From the NCBI GenBank assembly GCA_964058805.1, contig CAXKVV010001616.1, positions 1 to 34,276 on the forward strand: 34,276 nucleotides of DNA, read 5' to 3'. The notes beneath the pieces were generated by a model. The model was not told the origin of the DNA and searched no databases. It worked only from the letters and a program-made list of their open reading frames with translations. This stretch comes from Schoenoplectus triqueter. Its lineage: Eukaryota; Streptophyta; Magnoliopsida; Poales; Cyperaceae. Shown here piece by piece: positions 9,496 to 19,778 of the stretch (position 1 is its first letter; the number at the start of each line of letters is the position of its first letter). A program made the translations under genes and the position numbers.

Positions 9496-10900
9496 GTTGA
9501 AATTCAGTACCAGCAGAAAAAAACAAGAGGAGCAGAGCAAAGAGAAGCACACACATACTCATATATACTCATTAGTAGTTGTTCAGTATAGAAACGAGGG
9601 AGATTGCAAGAATTAGTAGCAAGAAATTGATTGATTTGCATTCCTATTGAGAATCTGAGGTAATCAACTATACAAATCAATTCAATTGGCCCCTCTACGC
9701 ATTTCTTTTCATTAATTCAGGCTCTAAGTATCCAATTGGCATTTGTTAGGCTACTAATTGGATTTCTGTCTCATTAATTTTTCTTTTTTTCAATTATCTT
9801 TCTTTTCTTCCATTTCTTCACTGTTCTACCTTTTGAATAACTGCAATTGATACGAATTGATTAAATTCAGTGTGCCACTGGCCCAATCACTAAGTGATTG
9901 GTGAGCCTTTAGGCCTGGATTAGTCACAAGTATCAAAGAATCCATGATTATATGATTTCCATTGTGAATTTTCATTTCTTGATTGATTTCTTCATACCTG
10001 CTTGCATAATAATTGAAAAGTGTGAATTTGTTATCCCTGAGTCACCTTGGTTGTATAATTCATTCAATCAAAAACATAGGCTTTGCAACTTTGTATTGAA
10101 ACTGTTTAATTTGGTATGAAACAGTATACTGTCGAAATTCTTCAAGAATGGATCGATTAATACTACCACAATCTCAGCGAGCCACTGGCCCCAGCTGAAG
10201 CTGGGTGAGCCTTTAGGCCTGAGAGGTGTTAATTGAACATAAATGATTAGTGAGTATTCCAAATTGAAAAGAAATTGAGAACGATACCGATCGGTATCAT
10301 TCATTCTTAAGCTACAGGTGCTTCAACATGATTATCAATGAATGATATCCTTCATAGCCATCTAAGATCATCTTAATACACTCAGGCGACGCTTATTGAT
10401 CTTGTAATTATGAAAGATACTAATTAAGCTTATTGAATTTGGCAAAAAAGCGACTCGGTACCAATCGGTACTGTATACTGACAAATGGTGAGGTGGTTTA
10501 GCACCACTACTAGCGCAAGGGGAGCCCTTTTGATCACTTCAAATCATAATAGTATATCAAAACGATGCTTATCAAACTCTTAATTGCCAAGAAATTTGAT
10601 CAATTTGATCTAATTTGATAAAGAATTTAGTTCGGTACCGATTCTGATTGGTGCACCTCAGTCGGTACCATCGTACAGATTCTACCACCGTATGGATTTT
10701 CGATCAGGTATTATAGAAATATTCTACGCATTAAGACGATGCTAGTATACCAATCTGATCGGAGGAGGGGAGCTCCGATCGCCGGGAACACCACTTAGCA
10801 CGGATCTTAACATATCAGGAAGATGGAAGCTGAGAAGATCTCCTTTGTACGATTATTGAAGCGTCCACCAATCTTGAAGGTTTATCAGTGGGTGAGATCC
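9496..10900 (+). other. LTR1 poorly conserved middle part, right, with palindromes
   Basis: Non-coding and rich in CAATTG and AATTGA. It contains several perfect or near-perfect palindromes: CCAATCAC/GTGATTGG (9883-9901), CCCAGCT/AGCTGGG (10190-10205), GATACCGATCGGTATC (10283-10298) and GATCGGAG/CTCCGATC (10757-10780). CGGTACC words recur. The word CGATGCT or a near variant also recurs (near 8950, 9090, 10384, 10560, 10733). No gene is supported. Confidence 0.5.
9883..10205 (+). other. Pair of hairpins with identical flanks and different stems
   Basis: Two hairpins sit between the same flanks, GCCACTGGC on the left and TGAGCCTTTAGGCCTG on the right. The first stem is CCAATCAC/GTGATTGG with loop TAA (9883-9901). 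The second is CCCAGCT/AGCTGGG with loop GA (10190-10205). Stem sequences are unrelated, but both are perfect. Confidence 0.75.
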
Positions 10901-11129
10901 ATCAAGAGTTCAGGAAATTTAAAAGAAAACAGATCTGGGCCGTAGATCTATTAAACACACATCTCAATTGAATCTAACGGCCCAAGTACAAATAAAACAT
11001 TTAAATAAATTATGCACTAATCTTGGCATAATCCAACGGCCCACGTTAAATGGTAGATTTAACAGAACTAAAGCCGGCCCATCGAGGTGTTGGGCCCAAT
11101 TCACAGTAAAAATAAAAAAAATTAAATCT

Positions 11130-12350
11130 TGGCCCAGTTAATTAAACCCAATTATTAACTAATAACAGAAAACTAAAACTAAATAGTAAATAAATTGTTT
11201 GAAAATGTTATTAAACTTCAAATTAACTCAAATTTGTTTCTAAAATTTCTTTATTTTTCATAGTATTTTTCTGTATAATAATATTTCAGTTTTAGAAATA
11301 ATATCATATTAAAACAATTTAAAAGCAAAAAGACATTTCATGCATTTGTATATTTGACTTGTCATTTTTAATATTATAAAATTCCAAAAATTCAAATAAA
11401 ATCATAAATAATAATTGAATATATTCTAATGATTTTTCTAGTAATTTTCCATAAAATAATATTGACAATAATAATATGCAATAATAAATAATGAGATTAG
11501 CTCTACTCTTTAATAAATAAAATAAATAATAATATCAAATGAATATTATGTTAATATTTTCTGTAAAAAAAATAATAAATAATATAAAAATATACATAAA
11601 TAAATAATCATAGTGATAGATAATAAATGCATTTTATTCTATAATAAAGAATGATAATAAAGTTATATAATGAAATAAATTGTACTCCTTTGTTATTTCT
11701 AAATAAATATACAATAAAAATATTTTTGATGAATAAAATACAATAAAAATAATGGTTGTAATAAAGAATATAATGAATTTCATCCTTTGTAGCTATTTTC
11801 AAATAATAATAATGATAATAAAACAAAATCTTATATTTTTCTACAAATAATGAATAGAAATAATAAAAGTATAATAAAGCTGTCATAAATAGAATAGAAT
11901 ATTAATAATGATTTCTTTAGCTATTATAAATCCTAAAAAATAAAAATAAAAATAATATAGTTAATTCATCTTTTTGTTTCGTAAATAATTTCTACAAAAT
12001 GAATAATGTTTCAATATAATAAAAAATATGATAATAAAATTCTATTACTTTGGCTATTATAAATATCCTAAAAATACAAATAAAATCATAGCCAATCCAT
12101 TTTCTATTATTTTGTAAGTGATTTTCTACAAAATAAATAGAGTTTAGAAATAATAAAAATAAAATTCTACTACTTTAGCTATTATAAAATCCCAAAAATA
12201 TAAATAAAATTCTAGTTAATAGCTAACCCATTTCCTATTATTTTTGTAAATAATTTTCTACAGAAATAAATAGAGTTTAAAAATAAAAATAAATTCACCT
12301 GTATAATAGAGATAATAATGAAAGATATTATGTAATAATCTTTTTACATT
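11130..12350 (+). other. LTR1 AT-rich block
   Basis: About 1.2 kb made almost only of A and T with short runs such as AATAATAAAAATAAAT. It aligns with 21140-22400 in LTR2. Many AATAAA words occur, so poly(A) sites cannot be picked out by eye. Its one frame of note (11608-11886, minus) is a Tyr/Ile/Phe-rich by-product of composition. Confidence 0.8.
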
Positions 12351-12434
12351 TTAGAGATGAACAAATGTGCTCACACAAGGGGTGTAGAGCAACACAGTAA
12401 TTTTGCACACATAATGTAACATTTAGAGCGATTA

Positions 12435-12866
12435 GTCGGGACAAGAACATCTTGACGAAGAATAACCAAGGCTGCAACAGCAATATGAGAAGATATGTCG
12501 AGACAAGAACATCTCGACGCTTGTTGAAGAATGACCAAAGCTGCGACATCAACATGAAGAAATATGTCGACTTTGATGAAGAAGAACATAACGATGTCTG
12601 AGAGAAGTGACATCTTAATGACTTGACGTCATTTATGACTAAACATGCTCACACAAGGGGTGTAGAGCAATACAGTGATTTTGCACAAGTAATGCAATAT
12701 TTAGAACGATTAGTCGGGACAAGAACATCTTGACGCTCGTTGAAGAATAATCAAGGCTGCGACATCAACATGAGGAGATATGTCGACTCCAAGAGATAAG
12801 AACATTACGATGTCCGAGAGAAGTGACATCTTGATGACTCGGTGTCATGAACAAGTAATTCATGAC
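12435..12866 (+). other. LTR1 hairpin families with CAAGAACA and CAAGTAA loops
   Basis: Three hairpins have loop CAAGAACA (12435-12456, 12497-12518, 12713-12734), with stems GTCGGGA/TCTTGAC, GTCGAGA/TCTCGAC and GTCGGGA/TCTTGAC. GATGTC/GACATC pairs occur at 12593-12614 and 12809-12830. GTCATGAA/TTCATGAC with loop CAAGTAA lies at 12844-12866. They sit in two tandem copies of a block that starts GCTCACACAAGGGGTGTAG (near 12370 and 12648). Confidence 0.8.
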
Positions 12867-12932
12867 CGTTTGGGCTAGTAAGACTAAACTCATCCGTCGA
12901 TAAGTTTGTCTTCTGGTTCATCTCCCGAAATT

Positions 12933-13742
12933 GTGAGATTGAATCGTTTTGTAGTAGATTCATCCACAAAACAGTGAATGTGAACCGTTCTGTAGTAGGT
13001 TCCTTCACTAACACATGCTTCAATATTAAGCTGGTTTAGTGCTTCAGGTTTAATATTGTGTGCAGTTGTGTTCCTAGGTTTATGAATCGGCTTAGTGCTT
13101 CGAATTCGTGATCTAGAAGATCGGTGAGAAGAAACACGTGGGCCAAATCCACCCTTCTCCTGATTCACCAACCTCAAGATCAACCGGCTCAGTGCTTCGA
13201 GTTGTATTTTGTGTGATTGGTTGTTGACTAGTTAAGATTGAACCGTTCTGTAGTAGGTTTATCTTCTAGATCAACTGAGGTTGAGTCATTCTGTAGTAGA
13301 CTCACCTCAAGCCCCTCTGAAGAGATTAATCTGATCTGTAGTAAGGTTATCTCTCGAGGCGGTATAGACTGAACCGATCTGTAGTAGGTTCGTCTTCCAT
13401 AGGATCAACTGTGAACCGTTCTGAAGTAGGTTCATTTTCTAGACGAATTGAGGTCGAGTCGTTCTGTAGTAGACTCACCTCGAATCCCTTCTAAGGGTTT
13501 AATCTGATCTGTATTAAGGTTAGCTATTGAGGCAATAAAGACTGAACCGATCTGTAGTAGGTTCGTCTTCCATAGGATCAACTGTGAACCGTTCTGAAGT
13601 AGGTTCATTTTCTAGATGAACTGAGGTCGAGTCGTTCTGTAGTAGACTCACCTTGAACCCCTTCGAATAGATTAATCTGATCTGTAGTAAGGTTATCTCT
13701 CGAGGCGGTAAAGACTGAACCGATCTGTAGTAGGTTCGTCTT
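12933..13742 (+). other. LTR1 array of 14 constant-loop hairpins
   Basis: Fourteen hairpins share an 11-nt loop, G(A/T)TCTGTAGTA or a close variant (first loop base A in one), closed by a 5-bp inner stem. Usually a 1-nt bulge (T or C) on the 5' side and a 4-6 bp outer stem follow. Loops start at 12946, 12987, 13245, 13288, 13333, 13376, 13418, 13461, 13506, 13549, 13591, 13634, 13679 and 13722. Inner stems vary: GAATC/GATTC, GAACC/GGTTC, GAACC/GGTTT, GAGTC/GACTC, AATCT/AGGTT. Outer stems vary too: AAGAC/GTCTT, AGAGAT/ATCTCT, TGAGGT/ACCTCA, GTGAA/TTCAC. Variation with pairing kept implies a structure rather than a simple direct repeat. It lies 0.3-1.1 kb before the LTR end. Confidence 0.85.
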
Positions 13743-14057
13743 CCTTGGAATCGACCTTTAGTGAACCCAGATGACCACTTGACCATCATTTAACTATACT
13801 ATTTGCTTCTCCCTTTTAAAGATCCAGAGGTGCCTCGAGGTTAGTAGCCCAGGGTAATTAACGGTGGGGGCTTGCGCCCACCGGAATCTACAAGAACTCA
13901 CAATCACTAAAAAACCCCCTGAATGTGCATCCAAATCTCTCTAAACGGCAGAATCAGCCGGCACTTAACAGATGCACGCTTGGGAGGGATCTCTGTGTCC
14001 TTCTTCCGCATCCCATCGCCCAGCGGCGGTGCGGAGCGCGCGAAAAAGGGTCGCACA

Positions 14058-14062
14058 GGAAC
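14058..14062 (+). repeat. Probable target-site duplication, right copy (LTR1)
   Basis: GGAAC directly after the LTR end GTCGCACA, against GGAAT on the left side. The satellite unit continues in phase from here. Confidence 0.6.
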
Positions 14063-15938
14063 CGACGCCCTCGGTACCGCCGAAAACGAGTCCGGAAGCG
14101 CAAAACATGAAAAAGGAACCTGACGCCCTCGGTAATGCCGAAAAAGATTTCGGGAGCCTAAAACATGAAAACAGGACCTAACGCCCTCGGTACTGCCGTA
14201 AATGAGTCCAGGTGCGTAAAACATGAAAACGGGACCCGACGCCCTCTGTACCATCGAAAATGAGTCATGGAGCGCAAAATGAGAAAAAGGGACCTTACGC
14301 CCTCAGTACTGTCGAAAATGATTCCGGGGGCGCAAAACGAGAAAAAAGAACCCGACGCCCTCGGTACGTCCGAAAACGAGTCCGGAAGCGCAAAACATGA
14401 AAACGGGACCCGACGCCCTCAGTACAGCCGAAAATGAGTCCGGGAGCGCAAAACATAAAAACGGGACACGACGCCCTCGGTACCGCTTAAAAGGACTACG
14501 GGAGCGCAAAACATGATAAAGGGACCCGACGCCCTCATTACAGCCGAAAACGAGTCCGGGAGCGCAAAACATGATTAAGGGACCCGACGCCCTCGGTACC
14601 GCCGAAAATGATTCCGGTAGCGCCAAACATGAAAAAAGGACCCGACGCCCTCGGTGCCGCCGAAAATGAGTCCGGGAGCGCAAATCGTGAAAAAGGAACC
14701 TGACGCCCTCGGTACCTCCGAAAATGAGTTCGGGAGCGTAAAACATGAAAACGTGACCCGACTCCGTCGGTACCGTCGAAAACGAGTCCGGGAGCGCAAA
14801 ACATGATTAAGGGACCCGACGCCCTCGGTAACGCCGAAAATGATTCCGGTAGCGCAAAACATGAAAAAGGGACCCGACGCCCTCGGTGCCGCCGAAAATG
14901 AGTCTGGGAGCGCAAAACGTGAAAAAGAACCCCGACGCCCTCGGTACCTCCGAAAATGAGTCCGAGAGCGCAAGACATGAAAACGTGACTCGACGCCCTC
15001 TCTACCGTCGAAAATGAGTCCGGGAGCGCAAAACTTGAAAAAGGGACCCGACGCCCTCGGTACAGCCGAAAACGAGTCCGGGAGCGCAAAACATGATAAA
15101 GGGACCCGACGCCCTCGGTACCTCCGAAAACGAGTCCGGAAGCGCAAAGCAGGAAAACTTCACCCGACGCCGTCGGTACCGTCGAAAATGAGTCCGGAAG
15201 CGCAAAACATGAAAACATGACCAGATGCCTTCAGTACCGCCGAAAAAGAGTCCGGGACCGCAAAGCATAAAAACGGGACCAGACGCCCCCGAAACTGTCG
15301 AAAATGAGTCCGGGTGCGCAAAACATGAAAACATGACCCGACGACCTTGGTACCGCCGAAAATGAGTCCGGGCGCACAAAATATGAAAATGGGACCCGAC
15401 GCAATCGGCACCACCGAATACGAGTCCGGGAGCGCAAAACATGAAAATGGGACTCGACGCCCTCGGAACGGCCGAAAATGAGTCCGGGAGCGCAAAACAT
15501 AAAATCGGGACCTGACGCCCTCGGTGTCGCCGAAAATGATTTCGGGTGCGCAAATCATGAAAACGAGAGTCGACGCACTCGGCACCGCCGAAAACAAGTC
15601 CGGCAGCGCAAAGCATGAAAACGGGACCTGACGCACTCGGTACCGCCAAAAACGAGTCCGGGTGCGCAAAACATGAAAACGGGACCCGACGCCCTCGGCA
15701 CCGCCGCGAACGAGTCTGGGAGCGCAAAAAAAGAAAACAGGTCTCGACGCCCTCGGTACCGCCGAAAATGAGTCTGGGCGCGCAAAACATGAAAACAGGA
15801 TTGGATGCCCCCGATACCGCCGAAAACTACTCCGGCAGCTCAAAGCATGAAAACGGGACCTGACGCACTCGGTACCGCCGAAAATGAGTCTGGGCGCGCA
15901 AAACATGAAATCAGGATTGGATGCCCCCGATACCGCCG
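14058..15938 (+). repeat. 58-bp satellite array, segment 2 (forward)
   Basis: The same 58-bp satellite and orientation as segment 1. The stretch 14590-15340 aligns with 3690-4440 at a constant offset of 10898 over the part checked, including rare variants such as GGAAAACTTCACCC (4254 and 15152) and ACATGATTAAGG (3903 and 14801). This shows that segments 1 and 2 belong to one older array. The last units, before the orientation switch, include two of the GGATTGG type (15796 and 15913). No gene is supported. Confidence 0.95.
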
Positions 15939-17148
15939 TTTTCACGTTTTGCGCTCCCGGACTCGTTTTCGGCGGTGCCGAGTGCGTCGGGTCCCGTTTT
16001 CTCGTTTTGCGCTCCCGAACTCGTTTTCGGCGGTGCGGAGTTCGTCGGGTCCCGTTTTCCCGTTTTGCGCTCACGGACTCGTTTTCGGCGGTGCCGGGTG
16101 CGTCGAGTCCCGTTTTCACGTTTTGCGCGCCCGGACTCGTTTTCGACGGTGCCGAGTGCGTCGGGTCCCGTTTTCACGTTTTACGCGCCCGGACTCGTTT
16201 TCGGCGGTGCCGAGTGCGTCGGGTCCCGTTTTCACGTTTTGCGCGCCCGGACTCGTTTTCGGCGGTGCCGAGTGCGTCGGGTCCCGTTTTCACGTTTTGC
16301 GCGCCCGGACTCGTTTTCGGCGGTGCCGAGTGCGTCGGGTCCCGTTTTCACGTTTTGCGCTCCCGGACTCGTTTTTCGGCGGTGCCGGGTGTGTCGGGTC
16401 CCGTTTTCATGTTTTGCGCTCCCGGACTCATTTTCGGCGGTGCCGAGTGCGTCAGGTCCCGTTTTCACGTTTTGCGCGCCCGGACTCGTTTTCGGCGGTG
16501 CCGAGTGCGTCGGGTCCCGTTTTCACGTTTTGCGCTCCCGGACTCGTTTTTCGGCGTTGCCGGGTGCGTCGGATCCAGTTTTCACGATTTGCGCCCCCGG
16601 ACTCGTTTTCGGCGGAGCAGAGTGGTTCAGGTCCCGCTTTCACGTTTAGCGCGCCCGGACTCGTTTTCGGCGGTGTCGGGTCCCGTTTTCCCGTTTTGTG
16701 CTCACGGACTCGTTTTCGGCGGTGCCGAGTGCGTCGGGTACCGTTTTCACGTTTTGCGCGCCCGGACTCGTTTTCGGCGGTGCCGAGTGCGTCGGGTCCC
16801 GTTTTCACCTTTTGCACGCCCGGACTCGTTTTCGGCGGTGCCGTGTGCTTCGGGTCCCGTTTTCACCTTTTGCCCGCCCGGACTCGTTTTCGGCGGTGCC
16901 GAGTGCGTCGGGCCCCGTTTTCACGTTTTGCGCACCCAAACTCGTTTTCGGCGGTGCCGAGTGCGTCGACTGTCGTTTTCACGTTTTGCGCGCCCGGACT
17001 CGTTTTCGGCGGTGCCGAGTGCGTCGGGTCCCGTTTTCACGTTTTGCGCGCCCGGACTCGTTTTCGGCGGTCACGTGGGAGTCGGGTCCCGTTTTCATGT
17101 TTTGCGCTCCCGGACTCATTTTCGACGGTGCGGTGTGCGTCGGGTCCC
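15939..17148 (-). repeat. 58-bp satellite array, segment 3 (inverted, homogeneous)
   Basis: At about 15939 the satellite flips: after CCGATACCGCCG the sequence reads TTTTCACGTTTTGCGC, the reverse complement of the unit. About 21 inverted units follow, with one shortened near 16660-16690. They are much more alike than the forward units and share diagnostic bases (GCGCGCCCGGACTCG, GTGCCGAGTGCGTCG), so they form a distinct, recently amplified subfamily. On the plus strand all three frames are open here for 240-457 codons because the unit has almost no stops and 58 is not a multiple of 3. Confidence 0.93.
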
Positions 17149-17344
17149 TGTTTACCCTTGAAAAGATTTCAAGGATGAGTAGATAAATAAATGAAAATAA
17201 ATTGATGAATAATGATAAATCATAAGAAAAAGGGGGAAGAGAGAGAGCAGTGGAAAGATGGCCCACTGATCAGGAAAAGTCGCTGCATAATCCCGGAACA
17301 AATCCATTAGTCCCACAATGGAATGCTGAGCGCAAAGTGAAGAG

Positions 17345-17352
17345 TATAAATA
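17345..17352 (+). promoter_or_regulatory. LTR2 early TATA box
   Basis: TATAAATA in AGAGTATAAATACCCC, 196 bp from the LTR start. A strong hairpin begins about 35 bp downstream, as in LTR1. Confidence 0.55.
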
Positions 17353-17381
17353 CCCCGCTATTCTCTATCCACTCAGCATGT

Positions 17382-17429
17382 GTGACACCCAAGAAGATCG
17401 AGGGAGAGAGGAGACCTCTTGGGTGTCAC
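17382..17429 (+). other. TATA-proximal hairpin, LTR2
   Basis: GTGACACCCAAG (17382-17393) pairs perfectly with CTTGGGTGTCAC (17418-17429). CATG on each side can extend the stem past a bulge. The loop is purine-rich (GGGAGAGAGGAG), like the loop in LTR1, while the stem is of different sequence. Confidence 0.8.
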
Positions 17430-18369
17430 CATGTGATTATACCTTTTCTGACAAGTGGGACCCACATGGCAGTCCCTTGTAGATGAACCTAATAGCATAG
17501 CCTATCTGATGAGTCGTCCATATGACCATTCTCACTGACAGGTGGATCCCACACCTCAGTGACCTATTGAAGAGGGTCAGAATTGAACCTTAGAAATCTG
17601 CCTTTGAAGCTAACCCTAGAAAGGAGCTGAAGCAGTATAATCCCTATGCTACATGAAATGATGTCAATGCCAAGCTAGCATTTTGATGCAACTAATCATG
17701 AGAAATTCCAAATGTGATTTTGCTTTCAAGGCTGACCTGGTGCCAAAGCTGCGAGCAACCACCTAACCATGCTTTGATTTGTGTCAATTACTGATAAGTA
17801 GTCAGTTCTTTGACCAAGTCACCCTCATGTTAAGGGATTGAAAGTAAATTTCACAAGACTGATCAGGTGCCAAAGCTGGGAGCAACCATCTGATTAAGTC
17901 TAGATTTGTATTAATTGCTGATAAGTAGTCAGCATTTGATCAAATCAAGCCCTAATAAATATCAATATAAGTCTAATTGATATTTAGTTAGGGTGGTTTC
18001 TGCAAGAGGGAGATAATTGGCAGAGACATTGAGCTACAATTGAGATTAGGGATTAATTCATAAGGAATAATAGGGTTTTATGAATAAAAGAATTTTTAAT
18101 CCAGAGAAAGAGGGGTAAAAATGGAATTAAAAATTACAGGGATGATCATCATGAATTTAGGGATTTTTGGTGAAATTTTCATGATTTTTGGATAAGTGGA
18201 GCTATCAGAATAAATTCAGAGAAAATAAAGGCAGAATAAATGGATTAATCAAAGGCTGAGATTTGATCAGAGCAGATCTGGGTACAAGTTAGGGATGATA
18301 GCAGCTCTGGGTACAAACTGGGTGCAATAAACACAGGAGGCATAAAATAACCGAAGAGAGAGGGTGTGC

Positions 18370-18767
18370 CACGTGGCAGCCTCTCATTGGGCCATGTCAG
18401 CAAGTGGGCCCCACCCAGGTATGAGTCACTGACAGGTGGGCCCCACCTAAGTGCCACGTGGCAGACAGCCAGTGGGCCACCTCATCACTCCATTGCCACA
18501 TGGCACCATACAGCAGGGCCACTTCATCCAACCCCATGCCACATGGCACAGCCAGAGGAGGCCACTTCACCTAGCCCTGTGCCACATGGCACCATACTAT
18601 AAGGCCACCTCAGCATTGGTTAATGGATAATCAGAGATAAAGGAAGATGATTAAACTAATGGGCCAATCACAACATGCCATATCATATCAATTAACCCAA
18701 ACTATGCACTAATCAACCATTAACCCATTACTATGCGCCTAGACTCAGTAATCCTACAGATGGGGCC
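18370..18767 (+). promoter_or_regulatory. LTR2 TCP-type and G-box cluster
   Basis: GTGGGNCCCAC palindromes lie at 18404-18414 and 18436-18446, with one upstream at 17455-17465 and weaker forms at about 17541 and 18760. CACGTG occurs at 18370 and 18455, and GCCACATGGCA words recur. The arrangement parallels 7684-8481 in LTR1 but is shorter. The regulatory role is inferred from known TCP and G-box consensus sequences. Confidence 0.55.
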
Positions 18768-19778
18768 CATTGTCAGATCTATGAACCTATGGTGCATAAG
18801 CAAACTACAAACCAGTTCTATATGGAAACATTTGCAGAGATTTAAATTTGAAATAAAAAGAAGTATGCACCTGGCGCACGCTGCACCTTCTTTCTCCTCT
18901 GCCTCGGCTCATGCGCGCCAGGCGCAGGCGCTGAAGCGGCCGCTCCCTCCTTCTTCTCTCTCCTTCTCTTCTTCTTCCTCTCGACAGCAGAAGAACTCGA
19001 AGGCATCATCAATGGAGATCGAGTGAAAGGTTGAGTTTCAGATCAATTGCTTCTAGCCTCAGCTACAGCATACAAAGGAGAGCATGTGCATATAATTAGA
19101 TTTTAAATTGATAAAGCACAGAGAGAGAAATGGCAAGAAGCAACACCTCGGGTCAAAACTTTGAACTTGCCAATTGAAGATCAAAACTTGCAATTGATGG
19201 CTGGGAGAGCTTCTAGGACCTCAGGCGATGGTGTTAGAGTGACAATTGCGAGGAGATAAATGCTGGATGTAGGAGTTGCACCAATTCACAATTCGGCCTA
19301 GAAGTGAGTTGATCAAACACTGTGATGGAGCTTGCAAATCGACTAGATGAGAGCACAGGGAGTTGCCTGACACTGAGTTGATGATGATGAAGCTTTGAGA
19401 CAGAAGAAACAAGCAAGGAATTGGAATGAAAGATTGAAGCTTGATTATGGCTTGTAATGAGAGAAAAGATGTGAATTGAGATCAATTCTGTAAAATGGGA
19501 TCAAGGGAGCATGCTAGCAGCTTATATAGACATGGTATGGGGTCTGGAAGGATCTAGAAGAGGCTAGAGAGGCTTGCAAGAGCATGGGAACCGAATAGTG
19601 GCAAATCAGTAAATAAATTGAACTTGTAACTGCCTCTAGGCAGTTGCACATGAGCTAGGCAATGGAGACTCGGTTCAGTGGACCATAAGGCATACAAGAA
19701 AGCAGTTAGTGTGAAGAGTATAATGCACCATGTGTAATTGGGTTGAGATGGTCAAAATCGGTCAAACCAATGGATTTC
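18768..19778 (+). other. LTR2 poorly conserved middle part, left
   Basis: Non-coding. It has a GC- and CT-rich patch (about 18868-18990, GGCGCAGGCGC and CTTCTTCTTCC words) and then CAATTG-rich sequence. It is equivalent in position to 8482-9488 but not readily alignable. Small open frames are present and none is credible as a gene. Confidence 0.5.

Larger units (their letters stand above)
6340..14057 (+). mobile_element. LTR1: very long solo LTR of a Tat/Ogre-like element
   Basis: This 7718-bp segment begins TGTTTACC, ends GTCGCACA (TGT...ACA) and aligns end to end with 17149-24005, which directly precedes a PBS and a gag-pol frame. It is therefore an LTR of the same family. Here no PBS follows: satellite resumes immediately, and the flanking 5 bp nearly match, so it is most simply a solo LTR left by LTR-LTR recombination. 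Similarity to LTR2 is high at the left (about 6340-8100) and right (about 11190-14057), roughly 90% where I counted, and poor in the middle (about 8480-10900). It has no convincing protein-coding frame. The divergence means LTR1 and LTR2 are not the two ends of one recent insertion. Confidence 0.87.

Noticed and set aside
10456..10675. Shared CGGTACC words between the LTR middle and the satellite as a common origin
   Set aside because: Only 7-8 bp are shared, with no longer similarity.
11608..11886. Tyr/Ile/Phe-rich minus-strand frame in the AT-rich block
   Set aside because: A by-product of very AT-rich sequence.
12933..13742. tRNA or tRNA-derived SINE reading of the hairpin array
   Set aside because: No acceptor/T-arm arrangement or A and B boxes; loops are 11-12 nt with short bulged stems.
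6340..14057. LTR1 as the 3' LTR of an element whose 3' untranslated region is the satellite
   Set aside because: Tat/Ogre 3' regions can hold tandem repeats, so this was considered. But satellite lies on both sides, the unit reads through the insertion, and the flanks look like a target duplication. Not fully excluded.
1..17148. CRISPR-like array
   Set aside because: There are no unique spacers between identical repeats; units are contiguous, divergent and of satellite type in plant DNA.
15805..17178. 457-codon plus-strand frame as a gene
   Set aside because: It crosses the satellite orientation switch and runs into the LTR start; two other frames are open in parallel.
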